A DNA stretch of 64,000 nucleotides, taken from NCBI GenBank assembly GCA_018806915.1, contig JAGKQI010000064.1, positions 930,001 to 994,000 on the forward strand. Direction: 5' to 3'. How positions within the stretch are numbered: the first letter of the stretch is position 1; each line of letters opens with the position of its first letter. The position numbers were made by a program, and so were the translations under genes. Below the pieces are notes generated by a model. It was not told the DNA's origin. It was given only the letters and a program-made list of their open reading frames with translations, and ran no database searches. The stretch comes from Phytophthora colocasiae (taxonomy: Eukaryota; Oomycota; Peronosporomycetes; Peronosporales; Peronosporaceae). Positions 1 through 10,131 of the stretch are shown in pieces.

Positions 1-361
1 GGAGACTGTAGTGCTTTTATACCTACCTACACGTGGCATGTTAAGTTACCAACGGTGACTAGAACTTTTACCTCAGATCATCTTCAGATGGTTGCTATAT
101 TTAACCAATACGTTTTCATTCAGAAAATGCTTGCTATCACAGTGACTATTAGAAGACTGTTTTGTCGACAACACAGGGGTTACCACGAGAACGCGTGACT
201 CGCACCTGGAACCAATTCTGTGGGGCAGCACCTTAGAAGTAGGGAAGTGACACACTTTACGGTAGCAACACAAAACGAATGTCGAGTCTTTCACATCTGC
301 TCATCGCACAAACGTGCGTGGCGGCTGATCTGAGCAGCCAACCAGCGCTCGTGGAGTCCAA
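1..361. other. No gene seen
   Basis: I see no convincing coding sequence or repeat here. The short open frames have no recognisable motif and overlap in several frames. The stretch precedes the first MULE relic and may contain its 5' terminal region, but I could not identify a terminal inverted repeat. Confidence 0.4.
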
Positions 362-1387
362 ATGTTGCAGCAGGGTGCAGACGATCGGCAGGGGGAGCTC
401 TCCCTTCCAGCAAAGAACGCGAGGAAACATGCCGAGACGCATCACTTGACGAGAGGTGTCAGCGTGGATGCGGTAGATGCAGACACTGTACTGAGCGACA
501 TGAAGTCCTTCGCGATTACGAAGAGCATCCCCAAGGCCTGCACGGCCTGCTCGGATGTCGCTCCGCATCAGATGCGCTACAGATTGCTGATATGCAATTC
601 TGCAGCCTGCGATTCTGGTGCTGTGTTCGCCTGCCCCTGGCGGGGCAAGACGCTGACTTGTCTGGAAAGCGAGGAAGTGTCTATCTACGAGTTTGGCGAG
701 CACGCCTCTGGTGCCTCCTCACCCAAGAAGAAGAAGAAGCTGACGAGCACACAGAAGGAGTTCTGTTGCGAGCTGACTAACCACCACCTCTGCCCCATGC
801 GAATTCGCCATGCAATGGCTCGCAAGTTTGAGATCACGCTCGAGGAGCTTCCAGCGCTAAGCACCATGCAGAACTTCGTCAACCACTACTCGCGAACGTA
901 CCTCGTGAATAACGACAGTGTCGACGACCTGAGGGATTGGATCCATGCTAGCGCTTTCATCGATGCGGAACCGATGACGCAAGCGTTCACCTTTGGCTGG
1001 TATTTGGACCGGGACGGCAAGCTCATCGTTGGCAACGGCTCAGACGAATTTCCATTCGTCGTAGGCCTCACAACCAATGCACTAGTTCAGAGGCTCACGG
1101 TTCTACCCGAAAGTTTCATTTTGCACGTGGATGCCACGTACAAGATGAATTTCCGCGAGTACCCGGTGCTCATGGTGGGGATGTCTGATCGCTCGCGAGG
1201 TTTCCATCTCGTAGCGCTCTTCATTTTGTCGCAGGAGACACAAGACGTCATTCAGTGCGCTCTCATGGCGCTGAGCAGGTTGCACTTCTGGATCACTTCG
1301 CGCGAGCTGGTGGTCAAGTACACCATGGCCGGAGGGAACCTTACTGACACACAGCAGTACAATCATGGCACAGCAAAAAACTTGTAG
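362..1387 (+). pseudogene. MULE transposase relic A (5' two thirds)
   Basis: This is a Mutator-like (MULE) transposase that has lost its 3' part. It has a Cys-rich N-terminal zinc-finger-like region (C..C, MRYR, C....C, CPWR at about residues 60-105). The start of the MULE catalytic core follows, with ILHVDATYK (first catalytic Asp), a conserved PVLMVGMSD strand and RGFHLVALF. Alignment with relic B (1594-3410) shows that the second-Asp motif MADGD has become MAGGN. Similarity stops right after the following QYN, where the frame runs into a stop. The family start in relic B is MPRRI; the matching ATG here (429) lies in another frame, so a frameshift has occurred near the N-terminus. The third catalytic residue and the SWIM finger are absent, so it cannot be active. 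Confidence 0.8.
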
Positions 1388-1593
1388 GCACCGTACAATC
1401 CCTGCTTCACCGCAAAGTGCTGTTGAAACACAAAAAGGTGCTCAGTCTCTACTCGGCGCTGCACGCCGCGGGAAGTGCGCAAACGAGGTGCGGGTAGGTT
1501 GTATTAAACCAATCAGCACTCACTGTATGGATAGGTGGCGCAAGCCATTTTCTAAGGCGCCGGACGCCATTCTTCGGATCCACCCGAGCGGCC

Positions 1594-3410
1594 ATGCCGA
1601 GACGTATTTCGTGGGAGGAGAAAGCCGTCGACGTCGACGCTCCCGCGGCAGACGCCCTGCTGGAGACTTTAAAGTCATTCGACATTGTGAAGAGCCAGAC
1701 TATGGCTTGTACGCTTTGCGTCGGCGATGACCACAAGATGCGGTATCACCTGCTCGCCTGTGCCTCAGTGGCATGCATCGAGGCAACTACTTACAACTGC
1801 GGTTGGAGAGGGAAGATCGTCACGTGCCTGGAGACCGGGCACGCCTCAATCTTTGAGTACGGGACGCATTCGTCAACCGTGTCGTCGCCGAGGCGCAAGA
1901 AGCTGAGCAGCACTCAGAAAACCTATTGCCGAGAGCTGGCCGACAACCATCTACGCCCGATGCGGATACGACACGCTCTGGCACGTAAATTCAGCACCCC
2001 CCCCCCCTAGAGGACTTGCCACCACTGAAACTTCGTGAACAACTACGCTCGCAATTGCTTGGAGAATCACGACCGCGTCGATGATCTGAGGGCGTGGGTG
2101 CACGAGCGTGCCTACACGGGCTCGGAGGCGATGACAGACGCATTTACTTTCGGCTGGCAGCTGGATAACATGGGGAAGCCTGTCGTAGGCAATGGATCGG
2201 ACGCCAAACCGTTCATTGTCGGACTCTCGACGAAAGCCTTGATCCTGCGGCTTACAGTGCCCCCTGATAGCTACATCCTACACTTAGATGCTACTTACAA
2301 GATGAGCCAGTGCGGATACCCCGTGTTGGTGGTCGGAATATCCGACCTCGCTCGCGGCGGTTTCACCTCGTTGCGCTATTTGTGATCTCACAAGACACAC
2401 AACCCGTTTTTCAGGCTGCACTATCGGCCCTTCGACGCCTGTACTATTGGGTAACTGGAAAGGACCTGCAAGTGAGCTACGCGATGGCAGACGGTGATAA
2501 AGCACAGTACAATGCTCTGGCCGCCGTGTTTGGAGACAACCCAGCTTACCGTTTCCTCATGTTCTTCTTTCATGTTATGAAAAAGGTTCAAGAGCAGATT
2601 AAGACTTTTTCCTCGGGCCTGGCGGCTAGAGTACTTCGAGAGGTCTTTGCGCGCACCGATACGAGCTTTTTGGAGATGCTGCGTCGAATTTTGCAACGCT
2701 GGCTGGAAGAACCTGCGTTAGTTGCTTTTGCAAAGTACATGTACGCTCAATGGTTAACGGGGAGGTTTTCGACGTGGCAGGTGTTTGCCACGGCCCCCGG
2801 GTTTGCCTCGACAAACAACCCAGTGGAGACGTTCAATGCTCTATTAAAGCGTGATTACACTCTTCGTCGACGCTTGAAAATGGGTTCGCTGTTGAGAGAG
2901 CTGAGCGCTTGCTGCCAGGATCAATCCAGTAGCGTGCGGGCTTTTGAGTTTGGAGTATGTCCGAGCAAAACCCTCGCGCGTAGGGTGCCGGAGTTGGTAA
3001 CTGGGTTTAGCCGAGGATCCAAATGTGGATACCGTGCGTGCTGGAGCCTACCCTATCCTGCGAATCATTAGTCTGCCTGCACCTCGGATTGCTGTGGCCC
3101 CCAATAAACGTAGCGAGGAAGGAATTGCCGTGTCCGCACAAATGGGGGCTAACTATGCCCGGAAAGAGGTCGAAGGTGAGCCGTGGGGGGATGGGAGGTC
3201 GATGTGGAGCGTCAATGGTGCCCCTGTGGCTATTGTTTCGCGTTCGGAACGTGTGTCCACATTCTTTTCGCTTTACGTGTCACTGCTCACGTCGACAGCA
3301 CCGGTCGGGATATCCTCGTCAACAGACGAAAGAGAAAACGTGTTAGTGCTACCGTCTTTCCTACATCTGGCCACCCCGGAGACGCTGGTCCAGCTTTGAG
3401 CTTGCAATAA
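1594..3410 (+). pseudogene. MULE transposase relic B with SWIM finger, multiply frameshifted
   Basis: This is a full-length but broken Mutator-like transposase starting at MPRRISWEE. In order it has the Cys-rich N-terminal finger, HLDATYK (first Asp, about 2285), MADGDKAQYN (second Asp, about 2484), FFHVMKK, and NNPVETFNALLKRDY (third acidic residue, about 2820). A C-terminal SWIM finger follows (CPCGY..GTCVH, 3199-3270). The reading frame shifts at a C tract (about 1997-2008), near 2030, near 2365, near 3020 and near 3190. Homologous text continues in the new frame each time, so these are lesions and not introns. A conserved tail ending in GPAL closes the gene. It is followed on the other strand by a SET-domain gene and ORF3; the same order recurs from 5562 to 8709. 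Confidence 0.85.
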
Positions 3411-3667
3411 CTCCAGCACCTACAATACGGCCCCCTCGTTAGTGTTTGGGTAACGTACGCGTAGCCCACAACAAACTGCATGCAATACATATGAGGGTTT
3501 TCCTAATCTGGGACGTATATGCAATATCCAACGTTAGACGCATTATTTCACTACACGCCACGTTTTGGACAAAACCCGCAGATGCACAGGTATCCCCGCC
3601 CGTTGTACATACTGAGAAACCTTACAGGAAGATCTAGCTGGCCATTTTGAAGATGAGGGGCGTCATT

Positions 3668-4657
3668 CTAAACGTTATCTTCGTTTTTTCCTTCTTGTTC
3701 CGCATTCACCTGCCAGCAATCCTCACATGCACACTTAAACCAGCGTTCGTCACCGTAGTTCACAGTAATATCTGCCCCAGCCTGAACGTCTTTAATCATC
3801 TTCACCATAACCTTCACCCTTGAACGATTCTGCTGCTCGACAAAAGCAGCGTTGGGGTCGCAGGCGTGGCTGATGAACCGAGTTATGCTACCGCAGTGCA
3901 GTGCATCAACGTAGACGTACTTACGGCCTTTGGATTTTGCGTTGTAGAGTAGAGTGTACCCGCTGTTCTGCTTAACTACTTGCTTAGCTTGACCCTCCAC
4001 GATAGCTGGGAACTCGGTAAGCTCTCCGCAGTATTCCCCGAGGACGTCTCCTACGTCGAGGTTGCTGGTCGTGTACACACCCAGCCCAAGGCGATGCGTT
4101 TCAAAGAGTTTTAGAGTTTTGAGGGATCTTGGAGCGTTACTGCATCTCGCGCCCAAGCTGCAGCAGGTAGGAGTGCAAAACATTTCCATCAAAGCGTTGT
4201 TGCACTCGTCCATGAAGCAATCTACGGTACAGCCACACTTGTGTACAGCCCCAATGTCTTGAAATTTCACGCCATTCGTAATGCACGTTTCGATCCTCTT
4301 AATTTCCGTAGGCCACGGCCTCTGTAAGCTCAGGGCTGGAAGGTTTAGCTGTAGGCTCCGGAAATGACTCGCGCCTAGCTCTGAGGCAAATTAAGCGCGC
4401 TCTGACTCCTGGTTTCTGCAAGAAGCTCTGAATCTGGACGGCTTTTAAAGTCTTCGCGTGGTAAATCTGGGTACCGCTCCTTGTAATCGCACATTTCGCC
4501 AAATTGCGCCTCGCCCGCGATCTGGGCTCGTGCCAGTCCACAACGCGAGCCTTCCGCTGGTGTCGCGTCTTGCGCCGTTGGTATCGTGTTGGTACGGTTT
4601 TGGCGTAGGCCAATGCCTCCGCCACCTTGTCGTCAGTGATTGAAGCCGTGTCGCTCA
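3668..4657 (-). pseudogene. SET-domain lysine methyltransferase carried next to the MULE, copy 1
   Basis: This is a protein-lysine methyltransferase-like protein of roughly 330 residues. The N-terminal third is basic (TRYQRRKTRHQRKAR). A Cys-rich pre-SET/AWS-like block follows (HKCGCTVDCFMDECNN, CTPTCC, CSNAP). The SET domain has LGLGVYTTSNLDVGDVLGEY, RFISHACDPNA and ITVNYGDERW, and a post-SET Cys cluster FKCACEDC closes it. The AdoMet-binding NHxxxPN motif reads SHACDPN, so its Asn is replaced by Ser; the catalytic-type Tyr of NYGD is present. The N-terminal frame (start at ATG 4657) ends at a stop near 4297, whereas the pre-SET frame begins before it. A single-base frameshift near 4305-4312 best explains this, because the second copy (7231-7999) shares the N-terminal and SET blocks. 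It could alternatively be two exons, but I see no good splice pair. ORF3 lies immediately upstream. Confidence 0.75.
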
Positions 4658-4754
4658 TAGCCGCTTCGTCTTCCGAGGACACTAAGTTAATAATCTGGCT
4701 AAGTGACGATCTTTTGGAAACTTCCTCGTGTTGACTCGATAGATTGGTTGGTGT

Positions 4755-5279
4755 TCATTGTGATGACGGGTCTTTTGCCTTCGTTAGGTTAAATTCCATA
4801 GTGCTGTACCTCGGCAAAAGATCCAAATCGGGTTCAGGGTCTTCCGAACTCGACCTTCCCGAATGTGAGCTCTCCGAAACAATTTCCTCGCGCATATCAC
4901 GTAGCGCCTGGTAAGTGGCTTCGATAGAAGCCTGCACCGCACCTTCAAGGGCCGTATTCAGTGCGCTGGACCGAGATGGAACCGAAAATGATCCGGAGGT
5001 CAGATATAACGTCCGTATCTTTCGCCATTTCGTTGCTTTAGGTGAGAAATCGTTGCCAAACCGGTCTCCGACACGCTTGACCATCATATCGGCAGGTAGA
5101 GCGTTTTCCATGTCAACAGAGACCGGATACTCGACGCCTTCTGCGGCATCTACTCTTGTAACCACGCCAACGCGGTGTACTCGTGCGTCGCCAGCCACGA
5201 ATGCACGGCAAAAATACTCGTGTCTATCCCCTGCGCATAGGGTCTCCGGTTGGAGCTCCGAAGCGCTGAGCCCCACCAT
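4755..5279 (-). CDS. ORF3 of the MULE-associated cassette, copy 1 (unknown function)
   Basis: This is an open frame of 174 residues that I cannot assign to a named family. It is clearly homologous to the ORF at 8056-8709. Both have a conserved start (MVGLSASELQPE here, MAPLPSSQLPPE there), an AG(D/E)....Y..AFV.GD block, (D/T)MM(V/L)KR(V/I) and a basic WRK(I/L)RT motif, followed by a Ser-rich acidic tail. The start at 5279 is chosen because similarity between the copies begins there, although the frame is open to 5498. It sits upstream of the SET gene on the same strand, so the two may be co-transcribed or driven by the same element end. Basic and aromatic positions would fit a nucleic-acid- or chromatin-binding protein, but that is inference. 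Confidence 0.55.
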   Translation of the reverse strand: MVGLSASELQPETLCAGDRHEYFCRAFVAGDARVHRVGVVTRVDAAEGVEYPVSVDMENALPADMMVKRVGDRFGNDFSPKATKWRKIRTLYLTSGSFSVPSRSSALNTALEGAVQASIEATYQALRDMREEIVSESSHSGRSSSEDPEPDLDLLPRYSTMEFNLTKAKDPSSQ

Positions 5280-5561
5280 CGTCAACGTGCGTGTGCTGGA
5301 CGCGCAGCCAACCGTAGCTATAGCTGCCTGGCAGCCCCAGGAAGATTCTGATGTGGTGTGAATTGTTGCCCGAACCACACGGCCACATTCAAGTAACATT
5401 GCATTTCGTTTGAGTGGTGACGCTAACAGCGTCACGAGTGTCTGCACTGCACAGTGTGCACGCACAGGCGCAGCCGAGAAGGGCCAGCTTGTCTGCACTG
5501 TCCGTGCGTATTGTGGAAGATGGGTTATTGTAGTGGCCAGATTTTAACGTGTGTTTATCCC

Positions 5562-6927
5562 ATGGCCGACGCCGATCACCCAGTTCAACGCGCTAACGGC
5601 CGTTTTTAGTGGCGCTGGGCAACTTCAAACACTCATCTGTTTTTTCCACGTCATGGAGAAGATCTACAACGCGATCAAGTGATTTCCCTCGCTTGTGGCG
5701 AGCGCAATAGTCAAAGACCTGTATGACTTACACTTCGCGCGAAGCAAAACGCAGTTTTTCGAGATGCGGGATCACGTACTACGGAAGTGGAGAGCTCAGT
5801 CTTCCTGTGGAACTTCACGCAGTATCTGTACGCCCAGTGGCTCTTTGGGTGTTGGGTGTCAATACAAGCGCCGACGCGAGCACGGCGCTCACGCTGGACT
5901 CAGGCGATATCATTGCCCCGACGATGATGCTGAAGCGCATCGTGAACTGCTCTGGGAGACGGATCGCTGATGGCAAAGCGCTGTGGCGCAAGCTGCGGAC
6001 GTTCAAGTTGGTGGGAGGAGTCTATGACACTCCAACACGGGCCAGCACTTTCAATCAAGCCATTAAGAGGACAGTTCGTCAGGCATTTGCTGCTGCTCAC
6101 CAAGCCGGAGGTGTATTAAGCGAGGATATTTCCAGTGGGCTCTCTGGGGTTAGCACCATCGCGGTCGTGGCACCAGCGACGGATTCACCGGCCTCCAGCG
6201 CCCCGAGATCGCGTGCAATGTCCTCTCCAAGACGTGAATCACGTATCCAAAGCTCCGAACAAGGTGCTACATGCGAGGATTCGGAGCCTACCGAAGCCAA
6301 CGTCGAGACGGCTGTGGTACCAGCTGATGCCGGAGATCCACGAGGTGCGAAGACGGCCAGTGCTACTGCAGAGGGCGTAGGGTAGCTGAAAATGGGGGCA
6401 CTACGGAGGGAGCTGAAGAATTGCTGCGAGGACCAGTCGTCTAACAGCCGCCCGTTCCGCTTTGATGACCAGCAACCCTCACGTGCAGAGCCTTAGAGAT
6501 GAAACGCAAAGTCTACTTGGGTAAGTGGAACGACAATCAACTCGAAACACCATGTGCTGGAGCCTCGCGCACCCTTCAGGTTCAGTCACGACTCGTTGAT
6601 CGCGTCAGCTTTGTTCCCAACAAAAGGCCGGAAGAAGCTATCGCAGTTTCTGCTCAAATGGGGTCCAACTATGCCCGCATGGAAGTGGAAGGGCAGCCCT
6701 AGAGCGGGTGGGTCGTAGACATCGACCGTAATTGGTGCGGCTGTAGCTACTGGTTCGCGTTTGGCTCTTGCGTCCACGTGCTTTTCGCGATGTGAAGCTT
6801 GGGCTACATCGATGCCACTGGTAACGAGGTGCTCGTGAGTCGCAAGAAGTCTAAACGTAAGCGACAGATCATGAACGCTCTTGAAGGAGGGAGACCATTG
6901 TCAGTGGGTCCTGCTCTGACTTTCTAA
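5562..6927 (+). pseudogene. MULE transposase relic C (3' half), with an ORF3 fragment inserted
   Basis: This is the C-terminal half of a Mutator-like transposase. It begins at a degenerate second-Asp motif (MADADH, 5562). After a frameshift it continues with QFNALTAVF and ICFFHVMEKIYN, an in-frame stop, and YLYAQWLFG near 5840. The homologous text is then replaced by 5850-6385, an inverted copy of ORF3 sequence. It resumes at about 6389 with MGALRRELKNCCEDQSS and ends with a SWIM finger (CGCSYWFAFGSCVHVLFAM, 6730-6792) and the family tail ...GPALTF to 6927. About 100 codons, including the third catalytic motif, are missing at the insertion. Relic A ends at the same motif where relic C begins, so A and C may be the two ends of one element. 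Confidence 0.75.
5850..6385 (+). repeat. Inverted repeat arm 1 (ORF3 fragment)
   Basis: The + strand here matches the minus strand of 8056-8588 nearly base for base. It encodes the ORF3 segment from VLGVNTSADAS to the C-terminal AEGVG and its stop. Similarity begins at about 5850 and ends exactly after the shared gcgtagggtag. The text on either side is MULE relic C, so this arm is the inserted copy. Confidence 0.9.
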
Positions 6928-7230
6928 CTCGTCCAGGACACAGATAAGCACAACGAGAATTGACCCGAGTACATAATTCTGTTGCCCTCTCTACTGGCCA
7001 CTTAGTACATGTGAGCGTTTGCTGTGAATGCCCCTCAGGCGCTAAGCTAGTAGACATTTACTTGAATAGTTATGCATGTTCTGCAAGACTTGTGCCTATT
7101 CTCGAAGTCCTAGACTCCTTCGTGTCTCCACCTTATCCTACTCTTCTTCATCATCGGATCAAACTCAACATGAGTCGCACGCGCAGATGAACCATATCTC
7201 GTGACGGTAAGCTGGACCGGATAATCTTGA

Positions 7231-7999
7231 TCATCCGTGCGAGCACCTTGACGTTGGTTCCGTTTTTTTATCTCGACGAAATCCACTTTGGGGTATGAAT
7301 CTTATGATTGAACCGCATTTCAATGCCTCAACGTAGACGAACATACCCGAAAGCGACTGCGTGTTGAGCAGCATGGTGTAGCCGCTGGTTTTCTTTATGG
7401 CCTGTGAGGGCTGGCCTTCCAACACAGTGGGGTACTCAAACAACCGCCCCACGTACTCACCGACAACATCCACCACCTCTATGTAGGCAGTGGTGTGCAC
7501 GCCAAGCCCCACACGACAGGTGTCATACTATTTTAGACCCGGTGGCTGCGATCCCCGTCACCAATATCCGGAAAACCGAGTCCCTCGGGCACTGATGGCT
7601 CAGTAATGGGCTGCACGGGGTTGGCCAATCCACTTCCTTTATTAGGTCCAGCGTCTTGGTCCTGATCCCCAAGAACTTAGGTCGGCGGACGTGAAGAGCG
7701 CGAAGGCGATCCTTGACGCCAGCGCGTTGTAGAGTATTCTCTGCCGACCGAGCCTTCACAGTGTGTGCATGGTATATGCTCGTACCGCGGCGGGTCACAG
7801 CGCACTTCTTCTAGTCGCGGCGCTTCCGCGATCGGGGGCCATGCCAGCTTGCATGTCTCTTCTTGGCCTGGTGGCGGATTTTCGCTCGCTTCAATCGGGT
7901 TGGAATGGGCATCAGATAGTAATTCACGCCCACCAACTGAAGGTCGTTCAACGCGCGCACGTTTTTTTGCTGGAACCCTTGACCATCACTGCTAGCCAA
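7231..7999 (-). pseudogene. SET-domain methyltransferase relic, copy 2
   Basis: This is a decayed second copy of the SET gene at 3668-4657. The N-terminal basic block (PIPTRLKRAKIRHQAKKR, near 7850-7920), the middle block (CAVTRRGTSIYHAHTVK, near 7750-7800) and the SET start (MGLGVHTTAYIEVVDVVGEYVGRL, about 7440-7512) are recognisable. They lie in different frames with stops between them. The region corresponding to the RFISHACDPN motif reads RFIPQSGF and the post-SET Cys cluster is gone. It is therefore non-functional. It lies between MULE relic C and ORF3 copy 2, the same order and orientation as copy 1. Confidence 0.7.
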
Positions 8000-8055
8000 A
8001 TTCTCGTTTGCATGCTCTTCTGCACTTGTTCATGGTGCAATCCACTGCGATGGAT

Positions 8056-8588
8056 CTACCCTACGCCCTCTGCAGTAGCACTGGCCGTCTTCGCACCTCG
8101 TGGATCTCCGGCATCAGCTGGTACCACAGCCGTCTCGACGTTGGCTTCGGTAGGCTCCGAATCCTCGCATGTAGCACCTTGTTCGGAGCTTTGGATACGT
8201 GATTCACGTCTTGGAGAGGACATTGCACGCGATCTCGGGGCGCTGGAGGCCGGTGAATCCGTCGCTGGTGCCACGACCGCGATGGTGCTAACCCCAGAGA
8301 GCCCACTGGAAATATCCTCGCTTAATACACCTCCGGCTTGGTGAGCAGCAGCAAATGCCTGACGAACTGTCCTCTTAATGGCTTGATTGAAAGTGCTGGC
8401 CCGTGTTGGAGTGTCATAGACTCCTCCCACCAACTTGAACGTCCGCAGCTTGCGCCACAGCGCTTTGCCATCAGCGATCCGTCTCCCAGAGCAGTTCACG
8501 ATGCGCTTCAGCATCATCGTCGGGGCAATGATATCGCCTGAGTCCAGCGTGAGCGCCGTGCTCGCGTCGGCGCTTGTATTGACGCCCA
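8056..8588 (-). repeat. Inverted repeat arm 2 (donor ORF3 sequence)
   Basis: This partner of the arm at 5850-6385 is part of the longer ORF3 copy 2. Because the ORF continues in frame upstream of the repeat boundary here, this is the probable source of the duplicated segment. The spacer between arms is about 1.67 kb. Confidence 0.9.
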
Positions 8589-8709
8589 ACACCACGGCCT
8601 CGTAATATCCTTTCTGGTCGCCCCACACAAACGCCATCGAGTAATACGCGATCTGCTCGCCTGCGCGGACCTCCTCTGGCGGTAGCTGGGAAGACGGGAG
8701 GGGCGCCAT
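8056..8709 (-). CDS. ORF3 of the MULE-associated cassette, copy 2 (unknown function)
   Basis: This is an intact open frame of 217 residues from MAPLPSSQLPPE; the frame is open further, to 8880. The body has AGEQIAYYSMAFVWGDQKGYY, a Val-rich stretch, LDSGDIIAPTMMLKRI and ALWRKLRTFKL, then a long Ser/Ala/Glu-rich tail that looks disordered. Compared with copy 1 the core blocks are conserved and the tails are not. Its last 177 codons are duplicated in inverted orientation at 5850-6385, and a short 5' fragment occurs at about 10132. I do not recognise the family. Conservation of the core between diverged copies suggests it was under selection as part of the transposon. Confidence 0.6.
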   Translation of the reverse strand: MAPLPSSQLPPEEVRAGEQIAYYSMAFVWGDQKGYYEAVVLGVNTSADASTALTLDSGDIIAPTMMLKRIVNCSGRRIADGKALWRKLRTFKLVGGVYDTPTRASTFNQAIKRTVRQAFAAAHQAGGVLSEDISSGLSGVSTIAVVAPATDSPASSAPRSRAMSSPRRESRIQSSEQGATCEDSEPTEANVETAVVPADAGDPRGAKTASATAEGVG

Positions 8710-8880
8710 CAGTCCTGGGTGCGACGCCAGCGGATGCTCAGCTTGGCTTGGTGGGGCAGATATTTGAGTGAGGGTCAAATGGCTTCCTCTCACTCGCACC
8801 ACTTTCGCGCAACAGCACATTCGTAAGAGACTTTCGCGACACGACCGCTGCGACGCAGAACCGGGCGCCTTCGGATGCAC

Positions 8881-10131
8881 TGGCGCTGCGTCTGCGACGC
8901 ACTGGCGATGTCGTTTTGTGCGATGTACATGGTGTATTTTTCAGATTCCAATGTCTTCCTAACGTTTCCTCGGTTACCACCACATAAGACAGAAAAAGAG
9001 TGGGTTTAGGGCAGACTATATCGCTCTGTTTTGAAAGAGTGACCAACCTTGTCATCACTACGGTGGATGTGGACTGCAAAATTGTCTCGAAGTTTACGTA
9101 CGAAGTTTACGTACGAAGTAGAGAACCGTGCATCTCGCTCGCTGGGGTTCACATTTTGCAGTTGAAGTTGAAGGATACATCATTTGAAAAAAAAAGAAGA
9201 TTTTGTGCATATTCGTAATAGTAGAAACTAAATATGATAAATGTGTAAAACCTCCGTATTCATCACAGCCACCAATGAAAGAAAACCACCGACCCGTTTC
9301 AACAAGCACGCGCTTTTGTACGTGGCAGATCTACGCCATAGTACGCCTTTTGGTCGACGTCCTCCCGCTAGATGTCGCCGAGCTGAGCCTCGACGCCGCT
9401 CTGCGGGCGCTGCCTCCGGGCAGCCCCTAGTCCCTTGCGGGAAATGTGAGATCGTCTCCGCGGGCAATGTGGTGAGACGGTGGCAAGCTGTGACCAAGGA
9501 CTCGCCGCGCAGAAAGCTTCGCTGCGCGCTGACCGGGTTCGCCGTAGCGGGCGGGCTGTTAACGGCATGGCCCAGAAAGATGAACTTGACGCGCGACAAG
9601 ATCAAGGCGTAGGGCGGACTCCCGAACGCGACTTTGTGCTCAACACGATGCCAGACGAAGAATTCAGCAAGAGGAGCGCACGGAACAACTACAGATCAAG
9701 GCGGGGCTACGCTGGATATGCTGAAGACCGACGACCGGACGTGCAAGGATCAGAACAGATACTACAGATCAAGGCACAAGAAGCGGAGAACATTGATCGG
9801 CGGCAGGACCGACGACTTTCAGACGTTGACGAAGAGACCTGTAAAGGAGAGCGACGCGGCGAGTGCCATTTATTACCGAGGACGCGGAGAAGAGGGGCGA
9901 GGAGAGCCTCACATTTGCTGACGTATGCGAAAAAAGGTACACTGGACAAGTATGTCCCATTTGTACAACTGCGTTTGCTACCTCTTCTGATTGGCTGATA
10001 ATCATTGAACACGTCATGATTGGTTAAAACAATTATTTGCTTTTATGAATTGAAGTGCTAGAAGTGTTGAAGTGCTACATGGGTGTCCGCCATGCTTGCG
10101 ATCAGCACGCAGAGCTAACAAAATACTAGCC
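8881..10131. other. Unassigned repeat-like region
   Basis: There is no gene I can name. A direct repeat of gtttacgtacgaa occurs twice at about 9093-9118, and an A tract at about 9187. Several overlapping frames are open between 9230 and 9930 (for example Arg-rich frames on both strands), as expected from a GC-rich, decayed element. No protease, reverse transcriptase, integrase or transposase motif is visible. Confidence 0.35.

Noticed and set aside
257..703. Minus-strand open frame overlapping MULE A
   Set aside because: It is antisense to the MULE relic and has no motif.
2310..3071. Treating the open frame as a separate gene
   Set aside because: It is the continuation of MULE B after a frameshift; the MULE motifs run through it.
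5849..6385. Plus-strand ORF as an independent gene
   Set aside because: It is the copied ORF3 segment inside MULE C, fused by chance to MULE text.
8881..10131. Retroelement (gag or pol) assignment
   Set aside because: No protease, reverse transcriptase or integrase motif visible.
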